Source: Bacteroidota bacterium (GTDB lineage Bacteria; Bacteroidota; Bacteroidia; Flavobacteriales_D; Crocinitomicaceae). From it: a stretch of DNA of 11,969 bases. Position numbers and translations under genes: made by a program. The notes beneath the pieces are model-generated. The model did not search any database. It worked only from the letters and a program-made list of their open reading frames with translations, and was not told the origin of the DNA. Shown here in pieces: positions 7,208-11,969 of this stretch (position 1 is its first letter; every line of letters starts with the position of its first letter). Where the stretch lies: contig JAHKAT010000238.1 of NCBI GenBank assembly GCA_018825925.1, forward strand, positions 1 to 11,969. The letters run 5' to 3'.

Positions 7208-8551
7208 TTATATGGTTCTTGTTACATCAAAAGCTTCAATGTATTCTGCGACACGTTTAACAAACATACCACCCAAAGCACCATCAACCACACGGTGATC
7301 ATACGAATGCGATAAGAACATTTTATGACGGATTCCAATAAAGTCACCATCAGGAGTTTCAATAACGGCTGGCACTTTTCGAATTGCACCCAAAGCCAAT
7401 ATAGCAGCTTGTGGTTGATTAATAATAGGTGTACCCATCACATTTCCAAAAGTTCCAACATTTGTAACTGTATACGTTCCACCCTGAATATCCTCAGGTT
7501 TCAATTTATTATCTCGAGCATTTCTCGCCATTGAGTTTACTGCTTTGGCTAAACCTACAAGATTTAATTGATCAGAATTTTTAATCACCGGAACAATTAA
7601 ATTTCCAGAAGGTAAAGCGGTAGCCATTCCAAGATTTATATCTCTTCTTTTCACAATATTACTTCCACTTACAGCAACATTTACCATTGGGAAATCTTTA
7701 ATTGCTTTAACAACACATTCCATAAAAATAGGAGTGAATGTTAAATTTTCGCCTTCTCTCTTGGCGAATTCATTTTTATTCTTGTTTCTCCAATTTACGA
7801 TATTGGTTACATCAGCCTCTACAAAAGAAGTTACGTGCGGCGAAACATGTTTTGACATTACCATATGATCGGCAATCAGCTTTCTCATACGGTCCATTTC
7901 AATAATCTCATCGCCTGGCATAGGCATAACAGTCGGTTCTTTGATGTTATTCAAGAATCCACCACCACTCGTTGTGCTGACTACATTTGTCGCTACAGGC
8001 GCAGAACTAGGTGCTGAAACAACAGGCGCTGGTGTAGATTTTCCGTTCCCTTTTGTCTCAAGATACGAAAGAATATCCTTTTTAGTAACTCTTTCTCCTT
8101 GACCGGTCCCTGCAATTGTATCTAATTCAGCAACAGAAACGCCTTCTTTTTCTGCAATGCTTCTCACCAATGGAGAGAAAAATTTGCCTGAAGAACTTTG
8201 CTTAACAACCTCGGAAGAGACAGAGTTTGCAATCACTTCCACTTCTTTCTCAATCGTTTCTGCAACATTTTCTGCTTCTGTCGTATTATTTACAGGCGCA
8301 GAAGTATCACCATCTGTTGATAAAATGGCGATAACATCACCGACTTGTGCCACTTGGTCTTTATCAAACAAACGCTGAATTAATACACCTGCCACCTCTG
8401 AGGGCAACTCATTGTCAACTTTGTCGGTAGCAACTTCAACCAAAGGCTCATCTATTTCTACTGAATCACCAACGTTTTTTAACCAATTCGTAATGGTTGC
8501 TTCTGTAACACTTTCTCCCATTTTAGGAAGTCTGATTTCGATCTGTGCCAT
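7208..8551 (-). CDS. 2-oxo acid dehydrogenase E2 (dihydrolipoamide acyltransferase)
   Basis: This 447-residue protein is the E2 core of a 2-oxoacid dehydrogenase complex. It carries the acyl group on lipoyl-lysine and passes it to coenzyme A in the cytosol. The lipoyl domain is at about 1-78 with the modified Lys44 in EVATDKVDNELPS. A flexible Ala/Pro/Ser/Glu-rich linker precedes the peripheral-subunit-binding domain (about 122-163, SPLVRSIAEKEGVSV). A second linker leads to the catalytic acyltransferase domain (about 215-447), with the active site DHRVVDG (418-424; His419, Asp423). The LPKMGESVTEATITNWL start is the type often annotated as branched-chain or generic E2 in Bacteroidota, unlike the classic succinyltransferase, so bkdB-like is the best guess; substrate is uncertain. 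No E1 or E3 gene is in the window. It is probably read through from the GT fusion gene 62 bp upstream, as no terminator lies between. Confidence 0.93.
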   Translation of the reverse strand: MAQIEIRLPKMGESVTEATITNWLKNVGDSVEIDEPLVEVATDKVDNELPSEVAGVLIQRLFDKDQVAQVGDVIAILSTDGDTSAPVNNTTEAENVAETIEKEVEVIANSVSSEVVKQSSSGKFFSPLVRSIAEKEGVSVAELDTIAGTGQGERVTKKDILSYLETKGNGKSTPAPVVSAPSSAPVATNVVSTTSGGGFLNNIKEPTVMPMPGDEIIEMDRMRKLIADHMVMSKHVSPHVTSFVEADVTNIVNWRNKNKNEFAKREGENLTFTPIFMECVVKAIKDFPMVNVAVSGSNIVKRRDINLGMATALPSGNLIVPVIKNSDQLNLVGLAKAVNSMARNARDNKLKPEDIQGGTYTVTNVGTFGNVMGTPIINQPQAAILALGAIRKVPAVIETPDGDFIGIRHKMFLSHSYDHRVVDGALGGMFVKRVAEYIEAFDVTRTI

Positions 8552-8613
8552 AATAATTTAAGATCTGTAATTTAGTTATTTAATATCAATTTATTGCTCT
8601 TTTTTCCTTTGTT

Positions 8614-9678
8614 TTAAAGAGATTTATCTAGCTTTTTCCAACCTTTTTTCAACAACTTCATGTCATACCAAATATTGTAATTTCTTGCATAAAGCAAATT
8701 AACTTTGGAAATCTGTTCGTGTTGAATGTTTTTAAAATTATCACTAGGGCTAAAAATTCCTTTTTTAATTCGGGGTAGGTCAGTTGTTTTTTCTTTAAAA
8801 AAATCATCAAACCCAACGAATGAAATTTTGCCCGAAATTACGGATAATATATTTCTTATAAAAATGCTCTTTTGAGAATAAAACCAAACAATTATGGGTG
8901 AACAAAGGAGAATTAAAAAAGCAACTGAAAAGTCAAATATTCTTTTAATTCGAATATTCTTCGGCTCTTCTATTTTGTTAAGGTTGATTAAATACAAATC
9001 ACCTGCCGAATCAATGGAGTTACTTCCTATTAAAAAATCAGTGGTGGGTTGGGCTATTTTAAATTCTAATTTTAAATTTCTCAAACTAGTCATTATTTCA
9101 ATGATTTCACTGGAAGTAATATCCTTGGCGCAAAAGATCAGTTCCTCCATTTTATTTATTTCAATGGTGGTTTTGAGTCTTTCTATATCAATCAAGGTGG
9201 TTTGGGTTGTATCGAAGTGAAGGATTTCAGTTTTGAAAAGGAATGTTTGTTTTAATAATTGGGTAATTCGCGTATACTCTTCACTTCCTCCCAAAATGAT
9301 GAAAGACTTTTCTTTGGTTTTATTAAGCTTGAATTTACCACCAACCAACAAGTGTAAATAAACGCGAGAAAGTAATATATAAAGTGCAGACCATCCTAAG
9401 CCAACGAAAATAAACAATCTGGAAAATTGAAGGTCTTTCGGCAAAAGTCCGTACACAATTAGTAATAAAAGTGTGCCTTGAAGTAAACTAAATCCAATTT
9501 GTTTCCACTTAAACTGGGTATCATATAAGCCATTAATGTAGGCTCCTAAAAGCCAAATTGCACCGTAGATGGGTATGGTAATTGATGTTACAAAGGCCGG
9601 GAATTCTATTTGAGCTTGATGCCAGTAACGCGTTAAAAGTAACATACCACCAATTATAAAAACCGAATCAATAATAGG
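8614..9678 (-). other. Catalytically dead PGT-like region within the GT2 fusion
   Basis: This is the C-terminal 354 residues of the fusion. Read against the active PGT, the blocks pair in order: IPIYGAIWLLGAY with IPFLWLFIYFLQGTY, FIILGGSEE with TLLIGGSEK, MEELIFCAK with FEEVIIALE, TDFLIGS with YDILSGT, RIKRIFD with IVKRILD, GKISFVG with GDMSLVG, and LLYARNYN with LLYLRNRT. From KRIFD to GKIS there are 34 residues where the active enzyme has 94. The missing part holds QERVG, KFRTM and the RLDE dyad. Sugar-phosphate transfer is therefore not expected. A membrane scaffold or acceptor-docking role is an inference. Confidence 0.75.
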
Positions 9679-10563
9679 TAATGTCCACGCTTTTATTAAA
9701 CGCATACAAATAGCGGCTCCTGCACGCAAATAAATGGCACTGTAAATTAAAAACCCAAAAAATCGTGCGTTTTTAGTTGAAAAGTGCTTTTGTGCAAAAA
9801 TGATCATGGCTTTGTAAAAAACCAAAACATAGTTGACTGAACTTTTCTTTGTGCTCTCACCTTTATAATGAATGATAGAGGTGTCTGAAAAATAATAATT
9901 TTTGTAGCCGCTTTTAACAATTCTATAGGACAAATCGATGTCTTCACCATACATGAAAAAAGATTCATCCAAAAGGCCCACTTCGTCCAATACACTTTTG
10001 CGCATAAACATAAATGCTCCGCTGAGTATTTCTATTGAATGATTTTCGTCTTTCGAAAGATGTCCCAAATGATATCTTCCAAAAGTTTTTGAACGGGGAA
10101 AAAGGCTAGAAAAGCCAAATATTTTCCAAAATGCAACCGCTGGAGAAGGCAATGCTCGTTTTGACTCTGGCAAGAAATCACCCTTGCCATCAACCATTTT
10201 AACGCCCAAACCACCGGCGTCAGAATGTTCGTCCATGAAATGAATGATTTTTTCAAATGTATCCTCTTTCACCACTGTATCTGGGTTGAGAAGCAACACG
10301 AACTCTGAATTTGAAATTTGTATGGCTTGATTGTTAGCTTTAGAAAAGCCTACATTTATTTTATTTTCAATGAGGTGAACAGCCGGAAACTTGCTTTTAA
10401 CCATTTCGACAGAACCATCAACAGAAAGGTTGTCCACAACAAAAATTTCACAGGATATATTTTGTGACGCAAGCAAAACTGAGTTGAGACATTGCTCCAA
10501 GAAATATTTCACATTGTAATTAACAATGACTACAGCCAGCTTATATGCGTAGGGTTGATTCAA
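8614..10563 (-). CDS. GT2 glycosyltransferase fused to a degenerate polyprenyl PGT
   Basis: This 649-residue membrane protein has two parts. Residues 1-265 are a family 2 glycosyltransferase of the rhamnosyltransferase-like type: VVIVNYN (11-17), DNLSVDGS (44-51), LLNPDT with Asp95 (91-96) and GEDIDLSYR (206-214). All the nucleotide-sugar and metal residues seem present, so this half should be active. Residues about 296-649 follow the layout of the PGT at 1913-3307: four membrane helices (about 296-311, 327-345, 354-372, 380-404), a Rossmann-like domain (FIILGGSEE at 421-429), a membrane helix after KRIFD (540-544), then ISGKISFVG and LLYARNYNIWYDMKLL. The catalytic core is missing: about 60 residues are absent and GPRP is replaced by GFDD. 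The start is TTG at 10563; no ATG or GTG is available in frame nearby. The gap from the RidA stop is 14 bp, which suggests coupling. Confidence 0.85.
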   Translation of the reverse strand: MNQPYAYKLAVVIVNYNVKYFLEQCLNSVLLASQNISCEIFVVDNLSVDGSVEMVKSKFPAVHLIENKINVGFSKANNQAIQISNSEFVLLLNPDTVVKEDTFEKIIHFMDEHSDAGGLGVKMVDGKGDFLPESKRALPSPAVAFWKIFGFSSLFPRSKTFGRYHLGHLSKDENHSIEILSGAFMFMRKSVLDEVGLLDESFFMYGEDIDLSYRIVKSGYKNYYFSDTSIIHYKGESTKKSSVNYVLVFYKAMIIFAQKHFSTKNARFFGFLIYSAIYLRAGAAICMRLIKAWTLPIIDSVFIIGGMLLLTRYWHQAQIEFPAFVTSITIPIYGAIWLLGAYINGLYDTQFKWKQIGFSLLQGTLLLLIVYGLLPKDLQFSRLFIFVGLGWSALYILLSRVYLHLLVGGKFKLNKTKEKSFIILGGSEEYTRITQLLKQTFLFKTEILHFDTTQTTLIDIERLKTTIEINKMEELIFCAKDITSSEIIEIMTSLRNLKLEFKIAQPTTDFLIGSNSIDSAGDLYLINLNKIEEPKNIRIKRIFDFSVAFLILLCSPIIVWFYSQKSIFIRNILSVISGKISFVGFDDFFKEKTTDLPRIKKGIFSPSDNFKNIQHEQISKVNLLYARNYNIWYDMKLLKKGWKKLDKSL

Positions 10564-10577
10564 TGAAGTGGAAATGA

Positions 10578-10955
10578 TTAAAGTATGGCTATGCAGCTTA
10601 TTTCTACTCGAACATCCATAGGTAGTTTCGCTACTTGCATTGTTTCTCTGGCTGGAGGCTCAGTAGTAAAATATTCGCTATAGATGGAATTGACGGCAGT
10701 AAAATCATTCAAGTCCTTTAAAAAGATGCTGCATTTAACAATGTCCGTCATTTGAAAACCTGCTTCTTTAATCAAACTTTGTATGTTTTTCATAACTTGG
10801 TGTGTTGAATTTTCAATGGAATCATCCACTAAAAGTCCTGTTGCGGGGTTAAGTGGAATCTGACCACTCACAAAACACATTTCGTTTTTTACGATTGCTT
10901 GACTGTAAGGCCCAATGGGTGCAGGAGCACCAGGTATTGAAATGACTTTCTTCAT
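10578..10955 (-). CDS. ridA: RidA family reactive imine/enamine deaminase
   Basis: This 125-residue protein has the usual length of the RidA (YjgF/YER057c/UK114) family. These trimeric cytosolic enzymes hydrolyse reactive 2-aminoacrylate-type enamines and imines made by PLP enzymes, releasing ammonia. Family features are PAPIGPYSQA (11-20, with Tyr17), FVSGQIPLNP (28-37), the PPARETMQVAKLP segment with the catalytic-type Arg103 (100-112), and RVEISCIAI (116-124, with Glu118). That arginine marks true RidA deaminases as opposed to some inactive subfamilies. I chose the ATG at 10955 because MKKVISIPGAP is the normal family start; an in-frame TTG at 10976 would add seven residues. It is the first gene of the minus-strand series and faces the amidotransferase gene across 47 bp. 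Confidence 0.93.
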   Translation of the reverse strand: MKKVISIPGAPAPIGPYSQAIVKNEMCFVSGQIPLNPATGLLVDDSIENSTHQVMKNIQSLIKEAGFQMTDIVKCSIFLKDLNDFTAVNSIYSEYFTTEPPARETMQVAKLPMDVRVEISCIAIL

Positions 10956-11002
10956 CGTTCTGAAAACTTTGTGCAAGTTTACTAATTTTAGGCCAAAAAA
11001 AG
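10956..11002. promoter_or_regulatory. Divergent intergenic region between ridA and trpG/pabA
   Basis: These 47 bp must hold the promoters, or most of them, for both outward-facing genes. On the plus strand TAATTTTA (10983-10990) differs from the TAnnTTTG -7 box at one base. On the minus strand TAAACTTG also differs at one base. Neither has a -33 TTG at normal spacing, so the exact sites are not established. Confidence 0.35.
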
Positions 11003-11563
11003 GTGAAAATACTCCTCATTGATAATTACGATTCGTTTTCTTACAACCTGGTCCATGCTTTAGAATCATTTGGTGCGGAAGTCCTTGTTGTTCGTCAAGA
11101 TTTATTTGAGTCGCGATTGACCATTGGAGTAGAAAAAATTGTTCTTTCTCCAGGACCGGGTTTACCGAATGAATGTGCAGGCATGTTGAAATGTTTGAAA
11201 GAGAATAGGGGGGTAAAACCGATACTTGGCGTTTGTCTTGGAATGCAAGCCTTGGTTGAGAATGAAGGAGGAACCTTGTACAATTTGAATGAGGTGAAAC
11301 ATGGAGTTGCTCAAAGTGTTAACCGTATCTCTGATTCAAAATTATTGGATGGCTTGGATCAAAAATTTCAAGCTGGCTTTTATCATTCATGGGCTTGTGA
11401 TGTCACAACTCAAAATATTTTAAAGATAGTGGCTATTGGTGATTCTGACGTCGTTATGGCCATTGAAAATGCGGAACTTGGTTTGTTTGGGGTGCAATTT
11501 CATCCAGAAAGTATTTTAACTCCAGATGGTCGACGAATTTTGAAGAACTTTCTTTCTATTTAA
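11003..11563 (+). CDS. trpG/pabA: Glutamine amidotransferase, anthranilate/aminodeoxychorismate synthase component II
   Basis: This 186-residue class I glutamine amidotransferase is full length for TrpG/PabA. It releases ammonia from glutamine for a chorismate-using partner (TrpE for tryptophan or PabB for folate). The start LLIDNYDSFSYNLV (4-17) is the family signature, followed by IVLSPGPGLP (46-55). The catalytic triad is readable: Cys78 in GVCLGMQ, and His167 and Glu169 in QFHPES. HG at 100-101 is also conserved. The start codon is GTG at 11003, since no ATG is available in frame and the first beta strand begins at once. No trpE, pabB or other trp gene is next to it, so the product may serve one or both pathways. 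It is transcribed away from ridA; the DUF2147 gene follows after 44 bp. Confidence 0.93.
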   Translation: MKILLIDNYDSFSYNLVHALESFGAEVLVVRQDLFESRLTIGVEKIVLSPGPGLPNECAGMLKCLKENRGVKPILGVCLGMQALVENEGGTLYNLNEVKHGVAQSVNRISDSKLLDGLDQKFQAGFYHSWACDVTTQNILKIVAIGDSDVVMAIENAELGLFGVQFHPESILTPDGRRILKNFLSI

Positions 11564-11607
11564 TCGGTTTTTTTACATAAATTGGAAGAAATAAATTTAA
11601 TTGGACT

Positions 11608-11969
11608 ATGAAAAATGTGATAACATCCTTAACTTTTATTGCTTTAACAGTCTTTGCTTGGGGACAATCTAGTTTAGGAAAATGGGTTACGATTGACGAC
11701 AAAACGGGTAAGAAGAAATCGATTGTAGAGTTGTATAAAGAAAATGAAACCATGTATGGCAAAATCACCTACTTATATCCTCGTGAAGGCCGTCCACCAA
11801 ACGCGGTTTGCGATAAATGTACAGATGATCGAAAAAACGAACCATTATTGGGTTTGCAAATCGTTAGAAATTTGAAGTGGAATGGAATGGTTTTATTCAG
11901 GGAGATGGTAAAGGTGGAAGAATTAGAGAAAAGAGGTATCATCCATCACAAAAACCTCTTGGACTTATA
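11608..11969 (+). CDS. DUF2147 family exported protein, incomplete at window edge
   Basis: The ATG at 11608 opens a frame with a signal peptide (hydrophobic residues 5-17, probable cleavage near AWGQ, 17-20). A DUF2147-type beta-barrel-like domain follows: LGKWVTIDDKTGKKKSIVELY (in residues 23-43), MYGKI (49-53), and Cys68/Cys71 in the family's CxxC, then PLLGLQIVRNLK (79-90). Function of the family is not known to me with confidence; members are small secreted or periplasmic proteins in Bacteroidota and Proteobacteria. Family likeness stops at about residue 90-93. The frame stays open to the window edge, but residues 94-120 do not resemble the expected GG-rich continuation, and a different frame there looks like a DNA methyltransferase. 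The gene is therefore either cut by the window, broken by recombination, or joined wrongly in assembly. Confidence 0.75.
   Translation, partial: MKNVITSLTFIALTVFAWGQSSLGKWVTIDDKTGKKKSIVELYKENETMYGKITYLYPREGRPPNAVCDKCTDDRKNEPLLGLQIVRNLKWNGMVLFREMVKVEELEKRGIIHHKNLLDL
11868..11969 (+). other. Possible DNA methyltransferase C-terminal fragment in another frame
   Basis: After a TAG at 11865-11867, the frame one base off the DUF2147 frame reads 34 residues without a stop, including EWNGFIQGDG and EKRYHPSQKPLGLI. The pattern WNGxxQ, then K-R-x-HP(T/S)QKP followed by hydrophobics, is characteristic of phage-type and stand-alone DNA (N4-cytosine or N6-adenine) methyltransferases just before their SAM-binding motif. 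No start codon or upstream part of such a gene exists in this frame, so it would be a fragment running off the edge. The match is from memory of the motif only. Confidence 0.5.

Noticed and set aside
7208..8551. Assignment of the E2 gene as sucB
   Set aside because: The lipoyl domain start is not of the classic succinyltransferase type, and no sucA or E3 gene is adjacent, so a specific substrate is not supported.
8894..9220. Plus-strand open frame of 108 codons inside the GT fusion gene
   Set aside because: It is antisense to the conserved Rossmann-like part of the PGT-like domain, and the protein shows no family motif.
10956..10976. TTG start giving a longer RidA
   Set aside because: The family begins at MKK plus the first strand, which the ATG at 10955 supplies.

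Overview
The window looks like a piece of a Bacteroidota chromosome, most likely order Flavobacteriales. The DNA is AT-rich and gene-dense, and Shine-Dalgarno sequences are generally absent. It also carries several Bacteroidota-type genes: a TPR/PD40/OmpA-like envelope protein, a DUF2147 protein, and a lipoyl E2 of the form common in that phylum. A more exact placement cannot be supported from sequence reading alone.

Layout. Positions 32-3307 (+) hold three closely spaced genes: a Gfo/Idh/MocA sugar-type dehydrogenase, an unknown lipoprotein, and a complete polyprenyl-phosphate glycosyl-1-phosphate transferase (PGT). The last two overlap by one base. This block converges on a minus-strand series that reads right to left: RidA (10955-10578), a GT2 glycosyltransferase fused to a degenerate PGT (10563-8614), a 2-oxoacid dehydrogenase E2 (8551-7208), a TPR/PD40/OmpA-like protein (7165-4850) ending at a strong hairpin-T8 terminator (4799-4831), then a DnaQ-like exonuclease (4771-3926) overlapping a fumarylacetoacetate-hydrolase-family enzyme (3929-3321). 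A 47-bp divergent gap separates RidA from a plus-strand glutamine amidotransferase (TrpG/PabA, 11003-11563) and the start of a DUF2147 gene (11608 onward).

How the genes fit. The left block probably starts a surface glycan or envelope glycolipid: the PGT loads the first sugar-phosphate on the lipid carrier and the dehydrogenase may modify a sugar nucleotide. The GT2 fusion may act on the same kind of lipid-linked product. The other genes are metabolic, nucleic-acid or envelope genes with no evident shared pathway. There is no gap over 300 bp without a gene, and I saw no tRNA, rRNA, CRISPR array, insertion sequence or integrase.

Most notable points. (1) The 649-residue protein at 8614-10563 aligns by eye, over its C-terminal 350 residues, with the whole active PGT at 1913-3307, but it lacks about 60 residues holding the catalytic core. 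It looks like a GT2 enzyme fused to a dead PGT membrane scaffold. (2) At the right edge, DUF2147 homology stops abruptly. A different frame then reads like the C-terminal part of a phage-type DNA methyltransferase, which suggests a recombination junction or a chimeric contig end.
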